Assembly (NCBI RefSeq): GCF_028009165.1
Contig: NC_079244.1
Coordinates: 3,968,001-4,032,000 of the forward strand
DNA from: Akanthomyces muscarius
Taxonomy: Eukaryota; Ascomycota; Sordariomycetes; Hypocreales; Cordycipitaceae
DNA length: 64,000 nucleotides
Direction: 5' to 3'
Below, piece by piece: positions 20,477 through 31,337 of the stretch (the first letter of the stretch is position 1; each line of letters begins with the position of its first letter). A program made the translations under genes and the position numbers. Under the pieces are notes generated by a model. The model worked only from the letters and a program-made list of their open reading frames with translations, made no database searches and was not told the origin of the DNA.

Positions 20477-22774
20477 ATGACATTTGCACATCTCAATTAT
20501 TTTCGATCCGCTGTCAATATGACGCCTGCAGGAGAGGGCGGCCGTCCTCCGAAGAAACAAAAAACGAGCTTTGGTACAATCAATATTGGGGGCAAGACAA
20601 TTTCCCTGGACGGGTACCTGGGGCCATCAAAACCACCACCGCCTGTGAAGCCTCCTGCAATAAAATCAACAGACAAAGCCCCTGCTACGGAAACCTCAAG
20701 CAGTCGAGAACGCAGGGCTGTGGATGGAGGCCTGCTTCAAGCCAGAAAAGCTCTTCCCATCTGGCGGCATAGGGACGACATCCAAGAGTCTTTACGCGGC
20801 TCAGAGAACAGTATCCTCGTTCTGGTGGGCGAGACTGGTTCCGGTAAAAGTACGCAAGTACCTCAGTTCCTGGCCGAAGAGCCTTGGTGTAGGCGTCAGC
20901 TGGTCAAGCTTGATGAAGGCTCCTCAGATGAAGCCTATGTGGGCGGCATGGTCGCGATTACGCAGCCCAGACGAGTCGCTGCCACAACTCTGGCGCATCG
21001 CGTGGCCCAAGAAGCAGGCACGCCACTGGGCAAGGGAAGAAAAGACGGCAAAGTCGGATACTCTGTGAGATTCGACCACCAAGTACCCAAAGGCGCCAAA
21101 ATCAAATTTCTCACCGAGGGAACATTGCTCCAGGAACTCCTGCGAGACCCGTTTCTGAGACGGTATAGTGCTGTGATTGTTGACGAAATTCACGAGCGCA
21201 GCTTAGATGTCGACCTCTTGGTAGGCTTCCTCAAGCAAATTTTGATTGCAGGGCCTAAGCATCGCGGCGGCGTTGCCCTCAAAGTAGTCATCATGAGTGC
21301 TACCGCCAACGTCGACGTCATTAAAGGATTTTTTGACGATGACGAAATTTTGCAGCACAGCCACCGAGGTGTCGATGTGTTACGGATCAAGGGTCGACAA
21401 TTTCCCGTGGATGTTCAACACGAATCTTGGCCTGTTGCCGATCTGCAAGACGCACTTTTGAAACGCATTTTCAAGATACACACGGAAGAGCCGCTTCCTG
21501 GCGACATTCTGGCATTTCTGACGGGACAAGAGGAGATTGAAGTCGCGCAGAAGCTGATCGAGGAGTACTCAGCTAGCCTGGCCTCCAACGTGCCTAAGAT
21601 TAAAGCTGTACCGCTTTACGGCCAGCTATCTATTGACGCACAGAGAGAGGCCTTCCTCCCTGTGAAAAGCAAATTTACGCGAAAAGTTGTCCTCGCAACG
21701 AACATTGCTGAAACATCAGTCACGGTATCAGGTGTTCGATATGTGGTGGACGGTGGCAAAGCCAAAATCAAGCAATTCCGTCCGAGATTGGGTATGGAGT
21801 CGCTGCTCGCCAAGTCCATTTCTAAATCATCAGCAATTCAAAGAACTGGCCGTGCTGGCCGTGAAGCGCCGGGTAAATGCTATCGCCTGTACACCAAGGC
21901 GAGTTTCGATTCAATGCAGTTGGCCGACCTCCCGGAGATCCTTCGCAATGATGTTCTCGGCGCAATTCTTACGATGAAGGCTCGCGGAATTCAGGACGTA
22001 TTATCCTTTCCCCTGATGGATGCACCCGAAACAGAAGCAATTGAGCGTGCGCTGGTTCACCTGCACTTCCTTGGGGCACTAAACGACGATGGGAGTATCA
22101 CCAGTGTTGGAGAGATCATGGCAAAGTTTCCCCTCTCAGCTCCTTTGGGCGCCGTTCTTCTTGCTGCTGCCGGACCGGAGTACGACTGTGTACTGGAAGC
22201 AATTGATATTATATCCTGTATCACCGCGGGTGAGGATATCTTCCTGGCTGTGCACTCGGAAGAAGGCCAGGAAGATGTCAAGGAATCTCGAAAAGAGCTT
22301 CAACGACGTGAAGGAGACATCATTACATACCTCACCACCATGCAGCAGTACACAGCTGAAAATTCCAACCGATATGAGTGGTGTCAGAAGCGAAAGCTCA
22401 ATATACGCACTATGAAGCAGGCTTTGAACATTCGAAGACAGCTTCGTGGCATGTGTCTCAAGGAGAAGCTGCTCGACGAGGCGCCGGCGGCCGACCCGCA
22501 GCCATTTACCCCAGTATCTCCCGAGCGTGCAGAAGCGTTGCTCAAGTGCTTCCTCCGTGGGTTTGCATTAAAGACGGCCATGCTGGCGCCGGATGCCAGC
22601 TACGTGTCTGTCCAAGGCAAACATGTGGTAGCAGTCCACCCAGCAAGCGTGCTTCATGGACGAAAGGTAGAGGCTATCATGTTCCTTGAGCATGTTTATA
22701 CCAATAAGAACTATGCGAAAAAAGTGAGCGTAGTTCAGGCAACATGGATTGCCGAGGCACTAGAGCGCAAGTAA
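20477..22774 (+). CDS. DEAH-type ATP-dependent RNA helicase, Dhr2-like
   Basis: A single-exon, 765-residue DEAH/RHA helicase. Motifs in order: GETGSGKST (about 118), TQPRRVAA, TEGTLLQELL, the Walker B variant DEIH (about 236), SAT (about 274), FLTGQEEIE, TNIAETSVTV and the QRTGRAGR box; a helicase-associated domain then covers the C-terminal third. Size and the N-terminal RKALPIWRHRDDI segment fit the Dhr2/DHX33-35 group; yeast Dhr2 acts in the nucleolus on 18S rRNA processing. That placement is inference; a spliceosomal or other DEAH member cannot be excluded. A later ATG at 20519 (MTPAGEGGRPPKKQK) may be the real start, since the first 14 residues look uninformative. Confidence 0.82.
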   Translation: MTFAHLNYFRSAVNMTPAGEGGRPPKKQKTSFGTINIGGKTISLDGYLGPSKPPPPVKPPAIKSTDKAPATETSSSRERRAVDGGLLQARKALPIWRHRDDIQESLRGSENSILVLVGETGSGKSTQVPQFLAEEPWCRRQLVKLDEGSSDEAYVGGMVAITQPRRVAATTLAHRVAQEAGTPLGKGRKDGKVGYSVRFDHQVPKGAKIKFLTEGTLLQELLRDPFLRRYSAVIVDEIHERSLDVDLLVGFLKQILIAGPKHRGGVALKVVIMSATANVDVIKGFFDDDEILQHSHRGVDVLRIKGRQFPVDVQHESWPVADLQDALLKRIFKIHTEEPLPGDILAFLTGQEEIEVAQKLIEEYSASLASNVPKIKAVPLYGQLSIDAQREAFLPVKSKFTRKVVLATNIAETSVTVSGVRYVVDGGKAKIKQFRPRLGMESLLAKSISKSSAIQRTGRAGREAPGKCYRLYTKASFDSMQLADLPEILRNDVLGAILTMKARGIQDVLSFPLMDAPETEAIERALVHLHFLGALNDDGSITSVGEIMAKFPLSAPLGAVLLAAAGPEYDCVLEAIDIISCITAGEDIFLAVHSEEGQEDVKESRKELQRREGDIITYLTTMQQYTAENSNRYEWCQKRKLNIRTMKQALNIRRQLRGMCLKEKLLDEAPAADPQPFTPVSPERAEALLKCFLRGFALKTAMLAPDASYVSVQGKHVVAVHPASVLHGRKVEAIMFLEHVYTNKNYAKKVSVVQATWIAEALERK

Positions 22775-22869
22775 TGGCACGCGAAGGACGGATAACGTAC
22801 ATAGTCTACCTAGCTCATTAACCAATACCCAAGAGTGTACAGTCTAATTGTATTATATGCTCCCCACAT

Positions 22870-23304
22870 CTATTCGCCTTTGCGATGCTTCTCTATTGAT
22901 TGCATCAGGTCGTAGAGTTGATACACCTGCTCATCGCTCAGTTTAGCCAGCTTGCCCTCGTCAATCTTGTCGCCAACCCACGCGTCTCCCTCAATCTTTT
23001 GCGCATACATCTGCCACTCCGTCAAGAAACCAATCTTTGGACAACCCGTCAGCATACAAAATCCACGAAAGCTATGTTCTTGTTTGCTTACTAGATGCGC
23101 TGGATTGTCAACTTTGCGGTGCGCCCGAAACTCAGCCTTGATATACTCGTCGCCCAGGACCCGCATCTCTGTCGGAAGAAACTTGCGGTGCGCGCGCAAC
23201 AGGCGTCGGTAGAGTGGAATTGGCGGCAACAAGGCCATGGGATCAGAGCGAAGACCGTTTTGCATGGTTGCGGCTTTGGCCAGTCTCGCTAATGATGAAC
23301 GCAT
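22870..23304 (-). CDS. SDHAF3: Succinate dehydrogenase assembly factor 3 (Acn9)
   Basis: A mitochondrial matrix LYR-motif protein that helps mature the iron-sulfur subunit of succinate dehydrogenase. Two exons (23092..23304, 22870..23034) give 125 residues. The N-terminal part (MRSSLARLAKAATMQN) is basic and fits a mitochondrial presequence. The family core PLYRRLLRAHRKFLPTEMR contains the LYR tripeptide, followed by LGDEYIKAEFRAHRKVDNP, then the spliced AHLIGFLTEWQMYAQ. The 57-nt intron (23035..23091) is stop-free and in phase, so reading through it adds 19 residues between HL and IGFLTEW; the family has no such insert. The 3' end lies 95 bp from the convergent helicase gene. Confidence 0.92.
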   Translation of the reverse strand: MRSSLARLAKAATMQNGLRSDPMALLPPIPLYRRLLRAHRKFLPTEMRVLGDEYIKAEFRAHRKVDNPAHLVSKQEHSFRGFCMLTGCPKIGFLTEWQMYAQKIEGDAWVGDKIDEGKLAKLSDEQVYQLYDLMQSIEKHRKGE

Positions 23305-23733
23305 GGTGAGAGTTGCTCACGACTCTGTCCAATGAGCATGTGACAAAGGAGACGGAGAAACGAAAGATGATGCAACGTGGAAAGTATGTGCCTCGTGGCG
23401 CGAGCGAGTTGAAAGGAAAGTCCCTAAAAATATAGACACTAATGAGGACAAGAAAATTGCAACGTCGAAGGAGTTGTGCCAGAAGTGATGTTCAAAAGGG
23501 AAAAGTAGAGAGCTAGGCCTCCATACCTAGGTGGCCCCCGGTAGGTACTTACCTCGTAGGCACAATCGCAGCCATGGTAGCGGCTCGAGCCCGAATTTTC
23601 GGCCCCACCGCGGGCAGAACCTCGACTCTCAGTCGCAGCTTTTCGAGGCACTTGGAAGGCTTTACATTGACATACTTTCGTACCCAAAGAAAGAAGCTTG
23701 TTCCCTCCCCCTCCCCGCGGGAAAACTCACGCC
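23305..23733. other. Divergent promoter, SDHAF3 / HPM1
   Basis: About 0.43 kb between divergent starts, with a TACCTAGG (23525-23532) and TAGGTACTTACCT (23543-23555) motif pair. No gene seen. Confidence 0.55.
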
Positions 23734-24944
23734 ATGGCGTTCTCATTTGGCTTTTCTGGGGACGACATAGACGCCTCCAACGATGCCAAAGCCCTACAGG
23801 CCGCTGCCCCCACGACCACAGCGTCGCAAGCCGGCGCATTCCCAGTCGCGGGTCAGCCTCAGCTGCCCGCCACACGCCATGATCTTTCCGAAATGCTTGA
23901 TGCAATGCCCTCAAAAATTGCGTACAGCCTGCTGGACGTGACCCTTGACGACGCCAGTGTCGTGCGGCTGCCCCGTCGCGAACTCTGGGATGTGCGAGTG
24001 CAGCTCATGGCAGAGGAAGAGGAAAACGCGGAGCATGCCGTCGGCGCAGATAGCTCCGGTCTGGGTACCCATGATGTCAAGACGGGCGTATATGAAGGAG
24101 GGTTCAAGAGCTGGGAGAGCAGTGTAGACTTGGTCAAGGTGCTGGCTGCTCAGGGTAAAGTCTCTGCCGCCGAACAGCTACCTATGAGAATCATAGAGGT
24201 ACGCCGTATAAGCCAAAGACCGCCATCTATTCCCTCACGTTTTTTTTTCAGGCAGATAAGGCGCAAGTAAACCTAACATGATTTCAGCTTGGTTGCGGAA
24301 CCGCTTTGCCCTCCGTTTCCCTCTTTCAATGGACAATAGAAGCCAACACACCGACCACAGCTGCGACGCGCCAATCAACATCCTTCATCGTTGCCGATTA
24401 CAACCCTACCGTATTGCAGCTCGTCACTCTACCCAATTTCATTCTCGCATGGGCTCTTTCCGCTCGTGAGCATACACCCGCCCTGCACAACGCCTTCTCC
24501 CTCGAAGACGAGCTTGAGCTGCTCCCCGGGGTCATTGCAGCTTTCCAGTCCTATCTCATCGCCAGTCGCATTTCTCTCACGTTCCTGTCTGGTGCCTGGT
24601 CCTCCGATTTTGTTGAGCTCGTGTACACCGGTATCCCCGGCGATGTGACAGACCCGAGCGCGTCCGCCGCCACGCTGCTCCTCGGCGCAGAGACGATTTA
24701 CTCGCCGTTCGCGCTGCAGGCCTTTACGGAAGTCGCGTTCTCTATACTGCAGCGAGAAGGCGCAAAACATGACACGTCGCCGGCAGTAGCTCTGGTAGCG
24801 GCCAAAAAGTTGTACTTCGGCGTTGGAGGCTCCCTAGATGACTTTGTCGACCAGGCCCGCGGTCGTGGAGGCGATATCACGACCTTACGAGAAGAAGCAG
24901 ACGGCGTGCGACGCGGTGTGGTCAGGTGCATTTTACAATCATAG
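23734..24944 (+). CDS. HPM1: Protein-histidine N-methyltransferase, Hpm1/METTL18 type
   Basis: An S-adenosylmethionine-dependent methyltransferase; yeast Hpm1 methylates a histidine of ribosomal protein uL3 (Rpl3). Two exons (23734..24198, 24288..24944) give 373 residues. The N-terminus MAFSFGFSGDDID is typical of the family. The splice junction restores the SAM-binding motif I (IIE-LGCGTALPS, residues about 153-163), followed by FIVADYNPTVLQLVTLPN (motif II region) and LLLGAETIYSP, another family hallmark. The 89-nt intron has a CTAAC branch 11 nt before its acceptor. The C-terminal part KLYFGVGGSLDDFV is characteristic of METTL18-like proteins. Confidence 0.92.
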
Positions 24945-25176
24945 AGCACGAGCACAAACTATAATGAACAAATTATGTGTATAAATAATGCTGCTGTCGC
25001 AATGCATCAAGTTTGGATGAAGCCGAGTGCCGCAGTCAGCCAAGCCAGCAAACATGGTAAAGGGTATCTTGTAAAAAGTAAAAACGCCGGATAGCTGACC
25101 CTCAATGCCTCTCTTTACATCCAATGATTTAAACACCGGCCCAGCAATCTCATAAATCATGATAAACAGACAGAAA

Positions 25177-26499
25177 TCATTTGGCTTTCTTTTGCAGCTT
25201 CTCGGAGCATACAGGGCAGTACCAAGTACCATTCGGCTCGCTTTTGAGTCCAACACAGGACCAGTGAAACCACTCGTACGGACAGTTGTCATTGTCGCAC
25301 GCAACCATGTCTCCATAGCTTACATTATGGCATAAACAGTACTTCTTGTCGTCGCCCCCTTCCTCCTCTTCCTCGTCGTCCTCATCGGCATCACCGAGAG
25401 CTTCGTCACCGTCAGCATCCTTCTCATCGGCCGCAGATCTGGAGCGACGTGCGGCATCATCACCACTACCACTCTCAGCCTCTGATAGGTCGCTGTCTGC
25501 CGTCGAAGCCGGTGAGTTTCTAGCAGAAGCCTTCTTCACGCGGGATAGCTTCGATTTATGTGGAGGCCTCTTACGGTTTGGCGCCGTTGGTGTGCCTCGT
25601 CGACTGCCTGGCCCATTTCCAAGCTTGGTTGTTGTGGCTCTCGGACCGGCACTACCAGCTCTGACCGCCCCGTTAGGTCCAGTCGCAGCGCTGCTTTTTG
25701 GTGTTCCGGGGCCTAGAGATGAGTGGCGCGCAAGGCCGCTCGACGTGGTTGGAGCGGTGCCTGTTCCAAGAGCTGTCCTGGGGCCACGCTTGGTGGCTGG
25801 TCCTGCAGAGCCCTCTCTATGCCTGTTCATTATCATACTAGCAGCGGGAGTTGCCGGCGCGGAAGCAGCGTGCGTTTGATTCGGTTGCTGCTGTTGCTGC
25901 GGTGCCTGAGCTTGACGAATGTGCGGATGTGTAGGTAGTCGAGCCATTGCGGGATTGGAGCTAGCATTGACAGGAGTGAGAGTCGGGCCAGCCATCATAC
26001 TCGAAGGGTTGCTTGTGCGGATCGAAGGCGCCGCAATGTTGGCTGCGCTGGGGCGTAGTAGAGATGGGACCTCATCGGGGTCGGTAAAACCAGGCTCAGC
26101 ACGGTCGTATAGTAGTTTTATTTGAATATCGAGACTGCGCAAATGCTTGTCCATCGTGACTTGCAGCTTGCGGGCCATGTCAATTTTCTCCTGAGCAAGA
26201 CCATCGGCTTTGGCATAGTTTTCGCGGATTTGTGAGCGCAACAAGTCCTCCCTAGGGTTCGGTTCATGACTGCCGTTGGTTTTAATCCATTTCTGAATCT
26301 TTGCATCGCGGTCCTCGATCATTCGGACACATTCGTTGTATTGTCGGTCTTTGTCGGCTATTTCGTCCTGCATGAAGCGAATCTCCTCGGGAAGATTCTG
26401 GACGCGGTTGATCCAATCATCGAGTATTAAGCTCGGGTCGAGGGGCTCGGCTTGAGGCATCCTCTTGACGAAATCGATGGACAAATCGTCTCTGGGCAT
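25177..26499 (-). CDS. ING-family PHD-finger chromatin protein, Yng2-like
   Basis: A 440-residue single-exon ING protein. The N-terminal ING helical domain (about residues 20-130; [35 protein letters not shown]) mediates complex assembly. A long Ser/Pro/Thr-rich disordered linker with basic patches follows (about 150-330), then an acidic stretch (about 350-380). The C-terminal PHD finger (about 385-432) has the Cys/His order expected of ING and the [10 protein letters not shown] and [11 protein letters not shown] segments that read H3K4me3. The YEWFHW-CVGL form favours Yng2 (NuA4 acetyltransferase) over Pho23 (Rpd3L), but this is a judgement from one motif. It is divergent from HOS2 across 1.3 kb; shared regulation is only a possibility. 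Confidence 0.88.
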   Translation of the reverse strand: MPRDDLSIDFVKRMPQAEPLDPSLILDDWINRVQNLPEEIRFMQDEIADKDRQYNECVRMIEDRDAKIQKWIKTNGSHEPNPREDLLRSQIRENYAKADGLAQEKIDMARKLQVTMDKHLRSLDIQIKLLYDRAEPGFTDPDEVPSLLRPSAANIAAPSIRTSNPSSMMAGPTLTPVNASSNPAMARLPTHPHIRQAQAPQQQQQPNQTHAASAPATPAASMIMNRHREGSAGPATKRGPRTALGTGTAPTTSSGLARHSSLGPGTPKSSAATGPNGAVRAGSAGPRATTTKLGNGPGSRRGTPTAPNRKRPPHKSKLSRVKKASARNSPASTADSDLSEAESGSGDDAARRSRSAADEKDADGDEALGDADEDDEEEEEGGDDKKYCLCHNVSYGDMVACDNDNCPYEWFHWSCVGLKSEPNGTWYCPVCSEKLQKKAK

Positions 26500-27836
26500 T
26501 GTTAACAGTCTGACAAAGATATGGCTAGTAGAGACAAGGCAGGCGACCCAGGACTGCTATGCCAAACAGCATGCGAATGCAAAGCCGAAAAGCTCGGAAT
26601 CACACTGCAGAAACCAAGAGTATATGAATGCGTCTGGGAGGTAGAGGGGGGAAAAGGCAGCAGAAAAAATAGACCAAGCAGAACCAGATTCTGACAACAG
26701 GTGGGCTGGGATCAGGATGGCATGGGGCCACTAAGGCAGGAGTACGCTGCTGCAGCTAAATTATGGCTAACGAGCGGAACCCACTACCTGGGGGTGAAAT
26801 GGAGGGGTGATGGAGGTGGAAATAAAATATGAAAGCGGTTTGGGTGATATTAATAATAGCCGTACGTATGCAATGTCAGTCAATCGCGCACCTGCGCGAC
26901 TCAGTGTAACGTGCTTGGCTAGATTCTGCGGTTGTCACGAGCAACGCAACTCTGCGCTGCCCATGACGGCCATGGCTTGCCTCCGGGCACAGGCAGCACG
27001 GGGCCAAAAAAAAAAAGAAGAAGAAGCTGGCGCGCGCGGGGCGAAGCGTGTCAAAAGAAATCGACTTACCTCGGACAAACTATCTCGTGCTTGCAATTCA
27101 AGAATAAAGGATGGAACTAGGAGTCAATGTCGTCTTTCGTTGGATGCGATGAGGAGTGATTGCACCAGGCTGCTTTGCGCAGGGCTCTTTGGGATGAGCT
27201 GGGAAAATGCGGGATGTCGGAGCAACGGAAAAATAGCGATGCCATGAGTGGACGCAGGCATGCCGCATTGTGCTACCTAGGTACCTAACTTTTGCCATTG
27301 CCGCCCCGAACAGGTTACAGCGCTGGTCGCCACTACAAACTCTAGGAACAGGTACGCGAGAAACACTCCAGCGACCTACCGTGGTGCCCTTGAGATGCCG
27401 CTACATTCAAATCGGGTCTAGCCTGCCACCAACAGGACAGAGGGGTACTGATTTGTAGTTCAACGCTGCCTCTCACTTAAATGTACTGCTTTAGCAACCT
27501 TCATAGGCCTGACGGGTTGTGCACACAATTCATTGCGAAGCGCGACAACGCCGCTCTAGACCACTGTGCGTGACCTCAAATCGATTCCCAATCGCTCCTC
27601 AACGACATATACTTTCCAAAGGCTGCCTGCCACTGGCGCACTGTCTCATCTTTGGCTCCTTGGTGCGAGTACATGCTCTGGCTTCGATCAAAATCTCAAC
27701 GACCTGCGCAAGCCAGTTACTCGGCCATAACGCTAGCGCATATCTCGGGTACGCATCATCAGAAGGAAACCAAGAACACACGGCCAAAGACCCCTCATTT
27801 GGTGGTGCTGGAGCCCTTGCCGTTAGGCCCGCAGCC
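26500..27836. other. Divergent promoter region, ING gene / HOS2
   Basis: About 1.34 kb between the divergent starts. It has a TACCTAGGTACCTA palindrome-type motif (27274-27287). A stop-free stretch in frame with HOS2 runs back to about 27519, but has no ATG before 27837 and no family resemblance. Confidence 0.6.
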
Positions 27837-29321
27837 ATGGATGCCTACAAGTTCCGTGTCCCGAAACCCAACTACCTCCCTCACAAACAAGATGTCGATC
27901 ACGATATTGTCCAAGAGTATGAGTCTCCGCTTGGACTTGCCAGTGACATGGATAACGCCAAATTCTACAACAAATGCAAGCGCATAGCGGAAGAATCCGG
28001 CATCACGCGACCAAAGGGCTACAACGTGTCGTTTCACTGCAACCCGGACATGGAGAAACACCACTTTGGCATGACACACCCGATGAAGCCTTGGCGCCTC
28101 ACTCTCTCCAAATCGCTCATATACTCCTACGGCATGTCATTTGCCATGGACAACTATGTCTCGCGAGCCGCCACGTACGAGGAACTAGCCACATTTCACT
28201 CAACCGACTACCTGGACTTTCTCGGCACGGTGCTCCCAGAGCCGGTTCCGCGCGATCTCGAGAATCAGAATCCAGATCTCAAATTCAACCTTGGCGGCTC
28301 TGACTGCCCCCTCTTTGACGGCCTTTACGACTACTGCTCTATGTCGGCGGGCGGCGCGCTCGACGGCGCGCGCAAGCTCTGCTCCAAGCAGTCGGATATT
28401 GCGATTGCCTGGGGCGGCGGCCTACATCACGCAAAAAAGGCCGAGGCTTCGGGCTTTTGCTACATCAACGACATTGTTGTCGCTATCCTTCAGCTCTTGC
28501 GGTACTACCCGCGTGTTCTCTACATTGATATTGATGTGCATCACGGTGACGGTGTCGAGGAGGCCTTCTTCTCGACCGACCGCGTCATGACCGTCTCCTT
28601 CCACAAGTACGACCCCAACAACTTCTTCCCCGGCACGGGCGCGCTCGACGACAATGGTCCTAAGAGCGAGCATAATCCCGGTGCGCACCACGCCGTCAAC
28701 GTGCCTCTCAACGATGGCATCACCGACGAGCAGTACGAGTGGCTCTTCAACTCAATCATCGGCCGCATTGTCGAAAAGTTCCGCCCTGGCGCCATTGCCC
28801 TACAGTGCGGCGCTGACTCCCTGGCCGGCGACCGTCTCGGCCGCTTCAACCTACAGGTACAGGGCCACGGCGCCTGTGTCGAGTTTTGCAAAAAGTATAA
28901 CCTTCCACTCATCCTGTTTGGCGGCGGCGGTTATACCCCACGAAACGTTGCCCGCGCATGGGCCTACGAGACGTCCATTGCAATCAGCTGCGACGACAAG
29001 ATTAGCCCGACGCTGCCACAGCACGTGCCGTGGCGCGACCAGTTCCGCCAGGACACGCTCTTCCCCACGCTGGAGCAAATTCTCGGCGAACCACGCGTCA
29101 ACCGCAACTCGCAGAAGCGCCTGCAGGACATTCTTCAGCACGTCACCGAGCAGCTGCGCTTCGTTCAGGCAGCGCCCAGTGTGCAGATGCAGGCGATCCC
29201 GCCCGACCTGGGTGGCATCCGCGAGGACGTGGAGCAGCGTCTCAAGGAAGAGAATGAAGAGCGAAGCAATGAGCTGCGACGGGCAAGAGAGGCGGGCACC
29301 GCAGTGCCCATGGAATTTTGA
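27837..29321 (+). CDS. HOS2: Class I histone deacetylase, Hos2 type
   Basis: A zinc-dependent class I lysine deacetylase, catalytic subunit of the Set3 complex in yeast. 494 residues in a single exon, starting MDAYKFRVPKPNYL, the usual Hos2 start. Active-site signatures: the His pair in GGGLHHAKK (residues 197-198), the zinc-binding DIDVHHGDG (231-239), NPGAHHAVNVPL, and the glycine-rich LFGGGGYTPRNVARAW. The catalytic core ends around residue 400; the tail contains a helical QRLKEENEERSNELRRAREA segment. Hos2 acts with Set3 and Snt1 to remodel transcribed chromatin; the pathway assignment follows the family. Conserved enough for a confident call; I did not find any disrupted residue. Confidence 0.95.
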   Translation: MDAYKFRVPKPNYLPHKQDVDHDIVQEYESPLGLASDMDNAKFYNKCKRIAEESGITRPKGYNVSFHCNPDMEKHHFGMTHPMKPWRLTLSKSLIYSYGMSFAMDNYVSRAATYEELATFHSTDYLDFLGTVLPEPVPRDLENQNPDLKFNLGGSDCPLFDGLYDYCSMSAGGALDGARKLCSKQSDIAIAWGGGLHHAKKAEASGFCYINDIVVAILQLLRYYPRVLYIDIDVHHGDGVEEAFFSTDRVMTVSFHKYDPNNFFPGTGALDDNGPKSEHNPGAHHAVNVPLNDGITDEQYEWLFNSIIGRIVEKFRPGAIALQCGADSLAGDRLGRFNLQVQGHGACVEFCKKYNLPLILFGGGGYTPRNVARAWAYETSIAISCDDKISPTLPQHVPWRDQFRQDTLFPTLEQILGEPRVNRNSQKRLQDILQHVTEQLRFVQAAPSVQMQAIPPDLGGIREDVEQRLKEENEERSNELRRAREAGTAVPMEF

Positions 29322-29965
29322 GTGTACCCGTGGCAAAATGAACGAAAATGACGTTTTGAAAGAGAGCGCTTCTGTGTATATGCTGGCGTTTCATGCACTT
29401 CAAGTCAGATCGTCTGTCCTCATATAGAGTGAACTGGTGTAAACCCGAAATCAATTGTATATCGATATCAGGCACCAGACATTATTATTAACAGATCAAC
29501 GGCACATGGTTTCGTACCAAGATAAAAATCAATTACGAGAATAACTAGGTAATAAAGCAAAAAAGAATTACTTCGAAAACAACCCCAGCCCACAGGAGTC
29601 TTGCGCAGTTCATACTAGATGAACTACATGAGTGCTCAAGGGATCATGAAGGACAAAACAGGACTCAAGAAAGGATGAGCCATCCGACAACGCCGCCCGT
29701 GATTAAATAGAGTATAGCCAATTATCACAGCGCAGTATATCCAAAAGTAGCGCTGTTGTCTTCTGCAATCCTACATCACCTACAGCGATCGGCCGATGAG
29801 CACCAGACACAAGTTGGCCAAACACGATTGCGTCTAGAGCCACAAGCAGGCGTAGATCCTTGAGCATAGTTATGCCCTCGAGCGGTGCCTCTACCGAAAA
29901 GAATATTCACATGAAGATCCAAGGAGAAATAGCGACTCTGATGTTGCGCGAGTATGCCGCAACGT
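29322..29965. other. Convergent 3' intergenic, nothing recognised
   Basis: About 0.64 kb between the converging 3' ends of HOS2 and the SUN gene, rich in A/T runs. No gene seen. Confidence 0.55.
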
Positions 29966-31337
29966 TTAGTAGTAGCGGATGGTGGCAGTCTGGCCCTTAG
30001 CAACACCGGTCTGTTATTCAAGATTAGTGTCATGTACCATTCGTAGTAGAAATTCATGTTAAACTTACGGTGCAACCGTCGGTGCCACCAGTCCACTGGC
30101 CATTGTGGTAACCACATTTGCTGTTGCCACCAATAATCTCCATGTTGAAGTCGGGCTGGGCGGAGGAGGTAGGCTTGTTTAAGAAGAGGGAAATGTAAGT
30201 GACGCCGTCGTCAGCCATGCCGACACCAGCAATGACGGCGGCCCAGTTGCCACGGTCGTTGGGGGAGACAGGGCTCTTCCAGATACAGGCGTCTTCAGCA
30301 GCCACGCCCTTGGGGTTGATGTAGTACTGGGCCGAGGTCTTCATGTTTTTCCACTGGTAGTATCCGGACTGGCTGGGGTTGGTAAGAGGAACAGTCTGAC
30401 CAGGCTCGGCAACAGTGGGGATGTTCATGTTCTCGCTACCCGGGTAGCTGGTGCGGCAGGTGGCGACAACTTCATCGAGATCGTTCTTGATAGAGACACC
30501 GCCTTCGCCGGCAGTGCAAATCTGCTTAACGCTGGGACGAGTGAGTTCCAGGTAGCCATCAGAGTTGCAGTAGAGGCCGCCAACCGACTGGCCGGTAGCG
30601 CCCTGGGCTTTCGGCCACTGGCTCTTTTGGTAACCAGGCTTGCAAGCGTACGAGCACATGTCACCCGGGCTGCAGCCTTGGCCAGCAATAGCGTCAACGA
30701 TGTTGTCGAAGCTCAGAGCGTCGGGGTAGTTGGCGACCTTCTGGGCACCGGCCCAGCCACGAAGCCCCATCCAGGGGACAGCCACAGCGCCATACTTGGA
30801 AGGGAACTCGGAGCATTTGACTTTGCCGCTGGGGAAGTCGATGTCCTCGCCACCCGAGCTGCTGCTGCTTTCATCGGCATCGCTGCTAGCGGCAGCGTTG
30901 GCGACAGGAGCCTGAGCAGTGGAGCTAGGAGGAGGAGGCGGCGGGGTCGACGTAGTAGTCGGGGGAGGAGGAGGCGGGGTGGTCGTGGTCGTGGTCGTAG
31001 TCGTGGTAGACTTGGACTCGATAAACTGGGCGCCGAGGTCCTTGGTGGTGGAAGGGGCCGGGGGAGGAGTGAAAGTTGGGAGGGACTCGCCAACGACTAC
31101 GTACTCGCCGTTGTCAAGGCCCTTCTTCGCCTCGTCGGCGTTGACGATTTTGTCGTTGAGCTGGTAGACGACCATGGTAGGACCAGCAACAACCTTGGTC
31201 ACGACATCGGGTTCGCGCTTGTCGACATTGGTAGCATCCTTCTTGGCATGCAAGTGGCGGTGACCGTGGTGGTGGGATGAGGCAGTCACCGACGCGGCAA
31301 GGGTGACCGCAAGGGTCAACTGGACGAAAGTCTTCAT
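29966..31337 (-). CDS. SUN-family secreted cell-wall protein (Sim1/Sun4/Uth1 type)
   Basis: A secreted beta-glucosidase-like wall protein of the SUN family, involved in septation and wall remodelling. Two exons (30069..31337, 29966..30010), 437 residues. The N-terminal hydrophobic stretch MKTFVQLTLAVTLAASVTAS is a signal peptide. A His-rich segment, then a Thr/Pro linker (runs of Thr and Pro about residues 110-140), precede the SUN domain, which spans about 165-437. The domain carries the family Cys pattern and motifs KYGAVAVPWMGLRGW, GDMCSYACKPGYQKSQWP and DACIWKSPVSPNDRGNWA. The 45-nt last exon restores the C-terminal TGVAKGQTATIRYY; unspliced reading would end early. The gene is divergent from the 6.6-kb empty region. 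Confidence 0.92.

Noticed and set aside
24199..24251. Alternative acceptor for HPM1 after a strong T run (24241-24251)
   Set aside because: It would give ten codons then a stop, and no branch point lies upstream of it; the CTAAC branch fits only the acceptor at 24286-24287.
27519..27836. N-terminal extension of HOS2 by 106 in-frame codons
   Set aside because: The stretch has no ATG, no resemblance to deacetylase N-termini, and MDAYKFRVP at 27837 is the family start.
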